Assembly: GCF_049847105.1 (NCBI RefSeq)
Contig: NZ_JBNCNS010000003.1
Coordinates: forward strand, 744,001 to 808,000
Direction: 5' to 3'
DNA length: 64,000 nt
Source of the DNA: Gordonia sp049847105
GTDB lineage: Bacteria > Actinomycetota > Actinomycetes > Mycobacteriales > Mycobacteriaceae
Position 1 is the stretch's first letter. Every line of letters starts with the position of its first letter. A program made the position numbers and the translations under genes. Positions 48,229 to 56,856 of the stretch are shown piece by piece. The notes under the pieces are model-generated. The model had not been told where the DNA came from and made no database searches. It saw only the letters and a list, made by a program, of their open reading frames with translations.

Positions 48229-49695
48229 TCAGGCCGGCGTCGCGACCGCCTTGCACTCGAGATATTCCTCGAAGCCCGCGACGCCCATCTCCCGGCCGAT
48301 GCCGGATTGCTTGTACCCGCCGAACGGGACGTCGGCGGAGTACCAGATGCCCCCGTTGATCCCCATCGTGCCGGTCCGAACGCCATTGACCACCTTGTCG
48401 ATCCGTGCCGTATCCGTACCCCAGACGGCACCGGACAACCCGTACGGCGAGTCGTTGGCGATGCTGATGGCGTCGTCGTCGCCGTCGTGCGGGAGGATGA
48501 CGAGCACCGGACCGAAGATCTCCTCCTGCGCGGCGCGGGCGGAGTTGTCGAGGCCGGAGATCAAGGTCGGCTCGACGAAGTAGCCCTTGGCCTTGTCGGC
48601 CGGCCGGCCGCCGCCGATCTCGACGGTGCCGCCCTCGGTCTTCGCGAGTTCGATGTAGGACTCGACACGATTGCGCTGGGTGGCGGAGATCAAAGGGCCA
48701 CAGATGGTTCCGGCGTCGCTCGGATCACCGGCCCCGAGTCCGGCCAGCGAGTCGCGGGTCGCGGTGATCGCCTCGTCGAGCTTCTCCCGCGGGACGAGGA
48801 GACGGGTGGTGATGGCGCAGCCCTGTCCGGCGTGGGTGACCACGTTGAATGCGGCCATCGAGCAGGCGGAAGCGAGGTCGGCGTCGTCGAGGACGATGAA
48901 CGCCGACTTGCCTCCGAGTTCCAGGAACACTTTCTTCAGGGTTTCGGCAGCGCCGGCCATCACCTTCTTGCCGGTTGCGGTGGACCCGGTGAAGGACACC
49001 AGATCCACACGCGGATCGGTGGACAGCTGCGCGCCCAGCGCGTGATCGGTGGAGGTGACGATGTTGATCACGCCCGGTGGGAAGTCGGTCTCCTCGGCGA
49101 TGACCTTGCCCACCAGGGCGGCGCACCACGGGGTGTCGGGCGCGGGCTTGAGCACCACGGTGCAGCCTGCGGCCAACGCCGGCCCGATCTTGGCGAAGTT
49201 GATCTGGTGCGGGAAGTTCCACGGCGTGATCGCGCCGACCACACCGGCTGCCTCCTTGCGGATCTCCCGGACGTTCTTGATGCCCATCGGCTTGGCCTGG
49301 CCGAGGTCGGTGGTCCACTGATAACTCTCGGCCAAGTCGGCGAAGTAGCCGAGATCGGTGACCGGTCCCTCGAATTGCGGTCCGCTGGTGAGGAACACGG
49401 GGCAACCGACCTCGGCCACCGTCAGGTCGCGCAGCTCGTCGCCGTGGGCCAGGAGCGCGTCGCGTAATTGGCGGAGGCAGCGGGCCCGCAATGTGTGGTC
49501 GCGCGACCATTCGGTGGTGTCAAAGGCGACGCGGGCGGCGGCGATGGCCGCGTCCATGTCGGCCGCGGTGGCGTCGGCGGCCTGGCCGAGGATCTCCTCG
49601 GTGGCCGGGTTCACGACATCGAAGGTGCCGCCCCCACCGGGGGTGAGCTTGCCGTCGATCAGCAGTTCCGACGACGATGCAGGACGTAAGGACAT
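48229..49695 (-). CDS. aldA: NAD(P)-dependent aldehyde dehydrogenase, AldA-like
   Basis: A 488-aa ALDH (Rv0768-like by position and gene order). AITPWNFPHQINFAKIGPAL is the Asn-containing oxyanion region, FTGSTATGKKV the nucleotide loop, LELGGKSAFIVLDDAD holds the general-base Glu, and Cys293 in HAGQGCAITT is the nucleophile. I chose ATG 49695 for the GGAG site 9 nt upstream; ATG 49710 is an alternative. It is divergent from a tetR gene. An alcohol or sterol-derived aldehyde is a plausible substrate. Confidence 0.87.
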   Translation of the reverse strand: MSLRPASSSELLIDGKLTPGGGGTFDVVNPATEEILGQAADATAADMDAAIAAARVAFDTTEWSRDHTLRARCLRQLRDALLAHGDELRDLTVAEVGCPVFLTSGPQFEGPVTDLGYFADLAESYQWTTDLGQAKPMGIKNVREIRKEAAGVVGAITPWNFPHQINFAKIGPALAAGCTVVLKPAPDTPWCAALVGKVIAEETDFPPGVINIVTSTDHALGAQLSTDPRVDLVSFTGSTATGKKVMAGAAETLKKVFLELGGKSAFIVLDDADLASACSMAAFNVVTHAGQGCAITTRLLVPREKLDEAITATRDSLAGLGAGDPSDAGTICGPLISATQRNRVESYIELAKTEGGTVEIGGGRPADKAKGYFVEPTLISGLDNSARAAQEEIFGPVLVILPHDGDDDAISIANDSPYGLSGAVWGTDTARIDKVVNGVRTGTMGINGGIWYSADVPFGGYKQSGIGREMGVAGFEEYLECKAVATPA

Positions 49696-49710
49696 TGGCT
49701 GGAACTCCAT

Positions 49711-49767
49711 CTGGACAGGTGTCTGGACTCAAGTTCAAACCTAGTGTAGCCTCGCTCACATGTCCAG
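49711..49767. promoter_or_regulatory. GTCCAG-word operator region between aldA and tetR
   Basis: CTGGAC occurs at 49711-49716 and 49723-49728, and GTCCAG at 49762-49767. A TACACT -10-like hexamer for aldA lies on the minus strand at 49742-49747. The words are spaced like half-sites of the divergent TetR regulator, which would then control both arms of the locus. Confidence 0.45.
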
Positions 49768-50341
49768 TCCTGTATCCCAGGAATCCACTCGCCGAAGATT
49801 GACCCAGCAGCAGGCCGAGACCGTCACGAGATTGACGGATGCCGCGGTCGAGGTGCTGAACGACGAGGGATTCGACGGACTCACAGTCCGAACCGTGGCC
49901 AAGTTGGCGGGTGTCGCACCCGCGACCGCCTACACCTACTTCTCGTCGAAGAGTCACCTGGTAGCCGAGGTCTTCTGGCGTCGGCTCAGCGCCGGGGTCG
50001 GTGAGCCCGACCTGTCGGTGGCACCCGCCGAGCGGGTGGCGGAGGTGCTTCGCGAGGTGTCGATGGTGGTCGCGGGGGAGGGGCAGCTCGGTGGCGCGGT
50101 CACGATGGCTCTCCTGGGCACCGATCCCGACGTGGAACACCTCCGGCTGCGGATCGGCGGGTTCATCCGCCGACGTCTCGCCGAGGCTCTGGAGGTGGAG
50201 CCGGAGAACCCGGGCCCCCTCCTCGATGCACTGGAGATGATCTACGCCGGCGGTCTGGTGCACGCGGGAATGGGCCACATGACGTACGAGCAGACCTCCG
50301 AACGTCTTGTCGCAGCCGCACATCTACTGATGGAGAAGTGA
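49760..50341 (+). CDS. TetR-family regulator of the CYP51 locus
   Basis: A 193-aa regulator (Rv0767c-like by position) with HTH LTDAAVEVLNDEGFDGLTVRT then GVAPATAYTYFSSKSHLV, where AxTAYTYFxSK is the recognition helix. The C-terminal half is helical and ligand-binding. ATG 49760 lies within the GTCCAG operator cluster. The stop overlaps the P450 start, so it is the first gene of the plus-strand operon and probably controls it and the divergent aldA operon. Confidence 0.85.
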   Translation: MSSPVSQESTRRRLTQQQAETVTRLTDAAVEVLNDEGFDGLTVRTVAKLAGVAPATAYTYFSSKSHLVAEVFWRRLSAGVGEPDLSVAPAERVAEVLREVSMVVAGEGQLGGAVTMALLGTDPDVEHLRLRIGGFIRRRLAEALEVEPENPGPLLDALEMIYAGGLVHAGMGHMTYEQTSERLVAAAHLLMEK

Positions 50342-51582
50342 TGACCGAAACCGCCACGGGAACGGGGATGGAGCATCTCGTCCCGTTCGACCCGTATGCG
50401 TATGACTTCCACGAGGATCCATACCCGACATACGACCGGCTTCGCCGCGAGGCGCCGGTCTATCACAATGCGGCGATGGACTTCTGGGCGCTGGCCCGCC
50501 ACGAGGATGTCCGCGCCGGATTCCGGGACAGTGTGAAGCTGTCCAACAGCTGGGGCGTGTCCATGGATCCGTCCTCGTATGGTCCGGATGCGCACAAGTC
50601 GATGTCGTTCCTGGCCATGGACGATCCGAAGCACATGCGGATCCGCAAGCTGGTCTCCAAGGGCTTCACCCCTCGCCGGGTCGGCGACCTGTCCGGACGG
50701 ATCACGGCGCTGACCCACCAGCACTGGAGCAAGTGCCTCGACATGGGCGAGTTCGATTACATCGCCGACTTCGCGGGTCTGCTGCCGATGGACGTGGTGT
50801 CCGAACTACTCGGTGTGCCGGAGGCCGATCGCGCGCATCTCCGGCATCAGTCGGATCTGCTGCTGCATCGGGAAGAGGGTGTTCTCGACATCCCGGAAGC
50901 GGCGATCTACGCCTACATCGAGCTGCACAAGTACTATTCGGAGCTGATCGCCGATCGCCGCAAGAACCTCGGGGACGACCTGGTGTCGGCCCTGGTCGAG
51001 GCGGAGGTCGACGACGACGCGACCGGCGAGAAGATCCGCCTGACCGAAGACGAGATCGTCGGGTTCATGGTCCTGATGGTCGTCGCCGGTAACGAGACGA
51101 CCACCAAACTCCTTGCCAATGCGCTGTATTGGGGTTGGCGCAACCCTGACGAGCTCGCGAAGCCGCTGGCCGATCCCGATGCAGTCGCAGACTGGACCGA
51201 AGAGACACTGCGCTACGACAACTCCACTCAGATGGTGCTGCGTCGCGTACTCTCCGATGTCGAGTACGGTGGCCTGACGATCCCCGCGGGGGAGCGGGTC
51301 CTGCTGCTGGTCGGCTCGGGCAACCGGGACGTGGACGTCTTCGGCGCCGATGCCGCCGAGTACCAGATCGGCCGGGATTGCAGCCAGGCGCTGTTGAGTT
51401 TCGGGCTGGGTACACATTTCTGCCTCGGCGCACACCTGGCCCGACTGGAGTCCAACATCGGCCTGGGTGAGGTTGCCCGTTCCATCCGCAGTGTCGACAT
51501 CGACATCGACAACGCGGTCCGCGTCCATTCGGTGAACGTGCGCGGATTCGCGGAACTCCCCGTGAAAGTGAAGGTGCGCTGA
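50341..51582 (+). CDS. cytochrome P450, CYP123-like
   Basis: A 413-aa bacterial class I P450. I-helix VVAGNETTTK (AGxETT in place of AGxDTT), K-helix ExxR (Glu288-Arg291), heme loop FGLGTHFCLGAHLAR with Cys361. By gene order between tetR and an SDR next to CYP51 it corresponds to CYP123 (Rv0766c) of M. tuberculosis, but the CYP number depends on identity I cannot compute. Substrate unknown. It relies on the ferredoxin at 53729 or a similar one. GTG 50338 is an alternative start. Confidence 0.85.
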   Translation: MTETATGTGMEHLVPFDPYAYDFHEDPYPTYDRLRREAPVYHNAAMDFWALARHEDVRAGFRDSVKLSNSWGVSMDPSSYGPDAHKSMSFLAMDDPKHMRIRKLVSKGFTPRRVGDLSGRITALTHQHWSKCLDMGEFDYIADFAGLLPMDVVSELLGVPEADRAHLRHQSDLLLHREEGVLDIPEAAIYAYIELHKYYSELIADRRKNLGDDLVSALVEAEVDDDATGEKIRLTEDEIVGFMVLMVVAGNETTTKLLANALYWGWRNPDELAKPLADPDAVADWTEETLRYDNSTQMVLRRVLSDVEYGGLTIPAGERVLLLVGSGNRDVDVFGADAAEYQIGRDCSQALLSFGLGTHFCLGAHLARLESNIGLGEVARSIRSVDIDIDNAVRVHSVNVRGFAELPVKVKVR

Positions 51583-52382
51583 TGGCGTTCATCCCTCATC
51601 CCGATCGTCGCCCCGTGCTGGTGGCCGGCGCATCATCGGGCATTGGTGCCGCGACTGCCGAGGTCCTCGCCGCCGCAGGCTATCCGGTGGCGCTTGCCGC
51701 GCGACGGGTGGAGAAACTGCAGGAACTGACCGACAAGATCATCGCAGCCGGCGGGGAGGCGGTTGCGGTCCCGCTGGACATCACCGACGAGGCTTCTGTC
51801 ACCGAGTGCGTCGCGAAAGCGCAAGCCGCGCTGGGTGATCTGGAGATCGTCGTGAGCGGCGCCGGCGACCTCGCCGTGGGGCTGTCATATGAGGTGAGCC
51901 CCGAAGACTTCGCCTCACAGATCGACATCCACCTCGTCGGAGCCCATCGTCTCTACCGTGCCGTCGTGCCGGGCATGATCGAGCGGCGACGCGGCGACTA
52001 CGTGTTCATCGGCTCCGACGTCGTCCTTCACCCGCGGCCGTGGTCCTCGGCGTACGTGGCTGCCAAAGCCGGCATCGACGGGCTGGTCGCCACTGCGCAA
52101 CTCGAGTTGGAGGGAACCGGCGTGCGTGCCAGCGTGATCCGGCCCGGCCAGGTGCTGACCGGCATGGGCATGGATCTCGATCAGAAGACCACCGAACTGA
52201 TGCTGAACGACTGGATCCGGCACGGACTCGCCCGGCACGGCAACTTCCTGGAGCCCGGGCACATCGCCCAGGCCGTGTCGGCGATCGTCACCATGCCGCG
52301 CGGCGCGCACATGCGCGTGGTCGAGGTGGAGGCCGAGGGCGCCCTCACACGTGACAAGAAGCCTGAAGGAGAACAGCGATGA
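51582..52382 (+). CDS. short-chain dehydrogenase/reductase between the two P450s
   Basis: A 266-aa SDR (Rv0765c-like by position). VAGASSGIGAATAEVL is the cofactor loop, AARRVEKLQEL after beta-2 carries Arg residues (NADP preference), SGAGD replaces NNAG, and AYVAAKAG contains the catalytic Tyr-x3-Lys. ATG 51582 shares a base with the CYP123 stop, and its stop overlaps the CYP51 ATG. A steroid-like alcohol substrate fits the context. Confidence 0.85.
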   Translation: MAFIPHPDRRPVLVAGASSGIGAATAEVLAAAGYPVALAARRVEKLQELTDKIIAAGGEAVAVPLDITDEASVTECVAKAQAALGDLEIVVSGAGDLAVGLSYEVSPEDFASQIDIHLVGAHRLYRAVVPGMIERRRGDYVFIGSDVVLHPRPWSSAYVAAKAGIDGLVATAQLELEGTGVRASVIRPGQVLTGMGMDLDQKTTELMLNDWIRHGLARHGNFLEPGHIAQAVSAIVTMPRGAHMRVVEVEAEGALTRDKKPEGEQR

Positions 52383-53722
52383 CTGCTCTGACCCAACCGA
52401 AGCGCGTCTCCCGTGGAGAAGGCGAACACGGACATCTCGACGAGCTGGCCAGCGACCCCATCTCGTTGTTCTGGCGGATCCGCGAGGAGTGCGGCGACGT
52501 CGGGATGTTCCAGCTCGCCGATCGTGAGGTGGTCCTGGTCTCCGGTGCCGCCGCCAACGAGGAGTTCTTCCGGGCGCCGGAGGAGGATCTCGACCAGGCC
52601 GCCGCATACCCGTTCATGACCCCGGTCTTCGGTGAGGGCGTCGTCTTCGACACCGACCCGGAGGAGCGTTCCAAGGCCATCCACAATGCGGCGCTCAAGG
52701 GCCCGCACATGAAACAGCACGCGGTGACCATCCCCAACGAGGTCGAGCGCATCATCGCGCAATGGGGTGACGAAGGCGAGATCGACCTGCTCGAGTTCTT
52801 TGCCGAGCTGACGCTGTACACCTCGTCGGCCTGCCTGATCGGCAGGAAGTTCCGGGAAAGTCTGAACGGACACATCGCGCATCTGTTCCATGATCTGGAA
52901 AAGGGTACCGATCCGATCGCATACGTCGACTACAAGGCCGACATCGAGAGCTTCCGCAAGCGCGACGAGGCTCGCGCAGAGCTGGTCGAGTTCATCCAGG
53001 GCGTGATGAACGACCGCATCGCGAATCCGACGGAGAACAAAGAAGATCGCGATCTGATGGACGTCTTGGTCCAGGTCGGCTTCGATGCGAACACCATCAC
53101 CGGCATGTTCATCTCGATGATGTTCGCGGGTCACCACACCACCTCGGGCACCGCGGCCTGGACGTTGATCGAGTTGTTGCGCAATCCCGAATACATGGCT
53201 CGGGTGTACGGCGAACTCGATGAGATCTATGGAGAAACCCCGGCCGGGGAGCGTCCCGAGTACACGTTCGCCCATACCAGGCAGATGCCTCAGCTGGAGA
53301 ATGCTCTCAAGGAGGCGCTGCGGCTGCACCCGCCGTTGATCGTTCTGATGCGGGTGGTGCAGAAGGATTTCCACGTCGAGGACTTCGAGATCAAGGCCGG
53401 CCAGTCGATCGCCGTGTCGCCCGCGATCTCGAACCGACTGCCGGAGGACTTTCCGGAACCGGACACCTTCGATCCCGACCGCTACGACAAGCCGCGGCAG
53501 GAAGACATCGTCAATCGGTGGACCTGGATTCCCTTCGGAGCAGGTCGGCATCGTTGTGTGGGAGCGCAATTCGCCATCATGCAGCTCAAGGCGATCTTCT
53601 CGGTGCTGTTCCAGAATTACGAGTTCGAGATGCTGCAGCCGTCGGAGTCCTATCGTAACGATCACTCCAAGATGGTCGTGCAGCTCCAGCAGCCGTGCCG
53701 TGTGAAGTATCGGAAGCGGTGA
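52379..53722 (+). CDS. cyp51: sterol 14-alpha-demethylase, CYP51
   Basis: A 447-aa P450 aligning well with M. tuberculosis CYP51 (Rv0764c). The CYP51 B'-helix signature YPFMTPVFGEGVVFD (Tyr77), the I-helix FAGHHTTSGTAAW (His in place of the usual acid, a CYP51 trait), the ExxR region LKEALRLHPPL, and the heme loop FGAGRHRCVGAQFA with Cys393 are all present. It would remove the 14-alpha methyl of lanosterol-type sterols. Its real substrate in sterol-poor bacteria is uncertain. The ferredoxin gene follows after 6 nt. Confidence 0.93.
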   Translation: MTALTQPKRVSRGEGEHGHLDELASDPISLFWRIREECGDVGMFQLADREVVLVSGAAANEEFFRAPEEDLDQAAAYPFMTPVFGEGVVFDTDPEERSKAIHNAALKGPHMKQHAVTIPNEVERIIAQWGDEGEIDLLEFFAELTLYTSSACLIGRKFRESLNGHIAHLFHDLEKGTDPIAYVDYKADIESFRKRDEARAELVEFIQGVMNDRIANPTENKEDRDLMDVLVQVGFDANTITGMFISMMFAGHHTTSGTAAWTLIELLRNPEYMARVYGELDEIYGETPAGERPEYTFAHTRQMPQLENALKEALRLHPPLIVLMRVVQKDFHVEDFEIKAGQSIAVSPAISNRLPEDFPEPDTFDPDRYDKPRQEDIVNRWTWIPFGAGRHRCVGAQFAIMQLKAIFSVLFQNYEFEMLQPSESYRNDHSKMVVQLQQPCRVKYRKR

Positions 53723-53728
53723 TCGACA

Positions 53729-53926
53729 GTGCGTGTCGAGGTTGACCTGGACTTGTGCCAGGGACACGGAATGTGCGAGATGGAGGCGCCCGACGTCTTT
53801 GAGGCGCACCGCGATCATGTCGAGATCCTCGACAAGGAACCCGACGAGAATCGCCGCGCCGAGGTCGAGGCCGCGGTGATGTACTGCCCGACCCAAGCTC
53901 TGAAAATTGTCGAAGACGACGAGTGA
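53729..53926 (+). CDS. 3Fe-4S ferredoxin, partner of CYP51
   Basis: A 65-aa ferredoxin (Rv0763c-like). Cluster ligands are Cys10, Cys16 and Cys53 (LCQGHGMC and MYCPTQA). The position of the fourth Cys in 4Fe-4S proteins is His13, giving the CxxHxxC variant of P450-linked 3Fe-4S ferredoxins, where M. tuberculosis Rv0763c has Asn. GTG 53729 is the start. Electrons probably come from an FprA/FprB-type reductase such as the product of 22840-24519. Confidence 0.9.
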   Translation: MRVEVDLDLCQGHGMCEMEAPDVFEAHRDHVEILDKEPDENRRAEVEAAVMYCPTQALKIVEDDE

Positions 53927-53937
53927 AGTGGAGTGAC

Positions 53938-54483
53938 ATGTCTTTTGATCGTGCCGAACTGGAAGAGATGAAACAGCGGTGGCTGGACGCGAACGTCGTC
54001 GCCGAGAAGGCGGGTGACTGGAAGCCGCTGGCCGAGTTCTACACCGAAGACGCGACCTACGGGTGGAATTACGGTCCCGAGAAAGATTTCATGGCAGTCG
54101 GTCGCGACGAGATCCGTGACCTCGCCCTCGGACAGGAGATGGAGGGCCTCGAGGGGTGGGAGTACCCCTACCAGGCGTGGGTCATCGACGAGAAGACCGG
54201 TGACATGATCGGACTGTGGAAGCAGGTCTACGACCGCAAACGTGAGGATGGCACCAATTACGCGTTGGAGGGCATCCAGGGCAGCTGGTTCAAGTACGCC
54301 GGCAACTTCCAGTTCTCCTGGCAGCGTGACTTCTTCGACTTCGGCAACGTGTCGGCCCTGTTCGTCGAACTTCTCAAGAACAACGCGATGAGTGACGGCA
54401 TGCTCAAGCGGATCGAGAAGTCGGCGCCGGGCGACCTGCCCGGGTGGTACCCGTTCGGCAGAGCCCCCGTCGAGTTCTGGTGA
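53938..54483 (+). CDS. NTF2-like protein of the CYP51 locus
   Basis: A 181-aa protein, corresponding by position and length to Rv0762c. It has the cone-shaped NTF2/SnoaL-like pattern: long helix FDRAELEEMKQRWLDANVVA, then FYTEDATYGWNYGPEKDFM and curved strands rich in Trp and Tyr (GWEYPYQAWVIDEKTGDMIGLW). ATG 53938 has GTGGAG 5 nt upstream; GTG 53923 is an alternative. It may bind or isomerise a steroid-like ligand, as NTF2-fold ketosteroid isomerases do, but the Asp/Tyr catalytic set cannot be confirmed. Confidence 0.72.
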   Translation: MSFDRAELEEMKQRWLDANVVAEKAGDWKPLAEFYTEDATYGWNYGPEKDFMAVGRDEIRDLALGQEMEGLEGWEYPYQAWVIDEKTGDMIGLWKQVYDRKREDGTNYALEGIQGSWFKYAGNFQFSWQRDFFDFGNVSALFVELLKNNAMSDGMLKRIEKSAPGDLPGWYPFGRAPVEFW

Positions 54484-54491
54484 TCTGATCG

Positions 54492-55760
54492 ATGACTCAC
54501 TCAGCCCCGGCCTATCAAGGCCTGAGTCAGGATCAGTTGGCCACCCTGGTGCCCGAACTACTGCTCTCCGGACAGTTGATCGACCGCAGCGGGATGGCAC
54601 ACCTCATCAGCGCCTTCGGTCGGGAAGTGATGGGACAGGTGGCCATCGAGGAGTGGATGGCGGCCAGTCCGGTGTACACCCACCGCATGCGGGCCGCTCT
54701 CGGGATCGATGGTGACGGAGTGGAGGACATGTTCAAGTGTCTCCAACTCGACATCGGAGCTCCGCCGCAGTTCATGGACTTCCGTTATGAGGTGACCGAC
54801 AAGTATCACGGGTCCTTCTTCCTGCAACATTGCGGCGCATTGATGGACGTCGAGCCGATGGGCGACGACTACGTGACGACGATGTGCCACGACATCGAGG
54901 ACCCGACGTTCGACGCGACTGCGATCGCGACGAACCGCCGCGCGCGCATCCGGCCGATCCACCGCCCGCCGCGCCGGCCTGTCGACCGGATGCCGCACTG
55001 CGAGTGGACGGTGACGATCGAGCCGGACCGGGAGGAACTGCCGCTGCCGGCCGACGCCGGGCAGATGTTCACCACCCGGGCCGGTCAGTTGACTCTCACC
55101 CCGATCGACTCGTCGGCCGACGACGGACTGACCGACTACCGCGGCTCGCTCGTCGCCGACCTCCAGTTCCGGGAATGGTCACGATCGGCGCTCGCACGTA
55201 TCGCCGAAGAGATTGCGCTGCAACATCAATTGCTCTCGCTCGGCTTTCTGCTGTCGGTGCGCAGGCACGCCGAGAGTGAGGAGCAGGCGCGGGAGATCTT
55301 CCGCAAGCAGTTGATCGGGATCGCCGGGTTGTCGGCGGATCGGCTGCGTGCGGCACTCGGCCTCGCATCGGACGCCGAGGGGTTGGCCGCGGTGATCAAC
55401 CTGCATCCGGTTCTCGGACCCAGGCAGTACACCGGTGTGACCGCCGAGGTCCGGGGCGAGGATGTGGTGGTCCGCGTACCCCACAGCTCCGACGCCGTGA
55501 CCGACGGAGGGTGGGTCACCCTGTTGGAGAGGGCACACCATGAGCCGTTGCAGGCCATCGGCACGGCGATGGATGCCCACTGGACAGTCGGTTCGAGCGA
55601 CGAGACGGACGAGGCGATCGAGTTCGTGATGACCCGGGGAAGCGAGACCCACAAGGAATCCGGCGAGGTCGCCATCGCACGATTCAGCTCGGGTGCCTCC
55701 TTCGAGTTCACCGACCGGGGTCGCTCGCTCCCGATCACACCGGTGGGTAGCGGCGTTTGA
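54492..55760 (+). CDS. conserved actinobacterial protein of unknown function (CYP51 locus)
   Basis: A 422-aa soluble protein. The most distinctive part is FFLQHCGALMDVEPMGDDY followed by TMCHDIEDPTFDATA, with His and Cys spaced as in L-2-amino-thiazoline-4-carboxylate hydrolase-like domains. I do not claim that activity. An Arg/Pro-rich stretch (RRARIRPIHRPPRRPVDR) follows, then mixed strands and helices. It lies 8 nt after the NTF2-like gene and overlaps the next SDR by 1 nt, so it is part of the operon. Function unknown. Confidence 0.62.
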   Translation: MTHSAPAYQGLSQDQLATLVPELLLSGQLIDRSGMAHLISAFGREVMGQVAIEEWMAASPVYTHRMRAALGIDGDGVEDMFKCLQLDIGAPPQFMDFRYEVTDKYHGSFFLQHCGALMDVEPMGDDYVTTMCHDIEDPTFDATAIATNRRARIRPIHRPPRRPVDRMPHCEWTVTIEPDREELPLPADAGQMFTTRAGQLTLTPIDSSADDGLTDYRGSLVADLQFREWSRSALARIAEEIALQHQLLSLGFLLSVRRHAESEEQAREIFRKQLIGIAGLSADRLRAALGLASDAEGLAAVINLHPVLGPRQYTGVTAEVRGEDVVVRVPHSSDAVTDGGWVTLLERAHHEPLQAIGTAMDAHWTVGSSDETDEAIEFVMTRGSETHKESGEVAIARFSSGASFEFTDRGRSLPITPVGSGV

Positions 55761-56665
55761 TGGATGACGGCCGGACATCGTCGTCCTCGGATCACCCCCC
55801 GGACCTGAGTCTGTCCGGGCGGGTGGCCGTGGTCGCCGGGGCCACCCGGGGCATCGGTCTCGCGGTGTCCTACGCGCTGTCCGGCCGTGGCGTGTCGGTG
55901 GTGGTGAACGGCCGGGATCGGATGGTGGTCGAGGAGACCGTCACCGAGATCCGTGGCGGCGGTGGGTATGCGGTCGGCGTCGTCGGCTCGGCGGGCGACC
56001 CCGGCGTGGCCCAGCAGATGGTGGACACCGCGCTCGCCGAGTACGGCGCACTCGACATCGCGGTCAACTGCGCGGGTATTGCCGAACCTGCGGGCTCGAC
56101 CATCCTCACCATCACCGATTCGGAGTTCCGCGAGCAGGTCGATGCGCACCTGATGAGTGCGTTTCATTTGATGCAGGCCGCTGGACGGGTCTTTTCCCGA
56201 CAACAGACCGGATCGATCGTGCTGACCGGCTCGGCTGCGTCGCTCGGGATCTTCGGTGGGAGTGGATATCCGGCCGCAAAGGGGGGTGTCAACGCACTGG
56301 CGCTCGCCGGCGGTGCGGACCTCGCCGACCATGGTGTTCGGGTGAATGTGGTGATGCCGGGGGCCAAATCCCGACTGTCGAGCGGGGACGATTACGTCGC
56401 ACACATCGAGAGTCTGCACCGGCGCGGCATTCTCGATGACCTCACCAAGGATGCCGCGCTGGAGCCCGCGCCACCCGAATACGTGGCCGCACTGTACGTC
56501 TTCCTGGCCAGTGACGCCGCCAAGGACATCACCGGGCAGATATTCACGGCTGCAGGCGGTTTCATCGGACGATACGAACCACAGCAGGCGGCGTTCATCG
56601 CATACCGCGATCATCACGACAGTGCGCCCTACACCTTGGCGGAGCTGGCCGACCTGCTGGCGTGA
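55760..56665 (+). CDS. short-chain dehydrogenase/reductase, end of CYP51 operon
   Basis: A 301-aa SDR. VAGATRGIGLAVSYAL cofactor loop, NGRDRMVVEE after beta-2 (Arg present, NADP preference), NCAGIAEP, Ser in VLTGSAASLG and the pair in SGYPAAKGG. A C-terminal extension of about 35 aa (PQQAAFIAYRDHHDSAPYT) goes beyond the usual length. ATG 55760 shares a base with the upstream stop. It is the fourth SDR in the window and the last gene before a 21-bp repeat array. Confidence 0.83.
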   Translation: MDDGRTSSSSDHPPDLSLSGRVAVVAGATRGIGLAVSYALSGRGVSVVVNGRDRMVVEETVTEIRGGGGYAVGVVGSAGDPGVAQQMVDTALAEYGALDIAVNCAGIAEPAGSTILTITDSEFREQVDAHLMSAFHLMQAAGRVFSRQQTGSIVLTGSAASLGIFGGSGYPAAKGGVNALALAGGADLADHGVRVNVVMPGAKSRLSSGDDYVAHIESLHRRGILDDLTKDAALEPAPPEYVAALYVFLASDAAKDITGQIFTAAGGFIGRYEPQQAAFIAYRDHHDSAPYTLAELADLLA

Positions 56666-56672
56666 GGACGTC

Positions 56673-56788
56673 GTCCGAATCCCGCCGAGCGGGCACAGAA
56701 TCTCGTCGAGCGGGTACAGAATCTCGTCGAGCGGGCAGAGAACCTCGCCGCGCGGCTACCGGATCTTTCCGAGCGGGCGCAACGGCCG
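56673..56788. repeat. 21-bp tandem repeat array after the CYP51 operon
   Basis: Five consecutive 21-bp units start at 56684, 56705, 56726, 56747 and 56768, preceded by a partial unit. The consensus opens GYCGAGCGGG and closes CAGAATCTC. Units 1-3 differ at few positions, the last two more. It lies in the 191 nt between convergent SDR and epimerase genes. The anchor ATCTCGYCGA also occurs in the arrays at 62271-62543. Confidence 0.75.
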
Positions 56789-56856
56789 GAGAGTGCGTCC
56801 AGTCGACGTGATTCCGCGCCCGATCGTCAGGGAAGTGCGCCCGATCTGCGGGGGCG

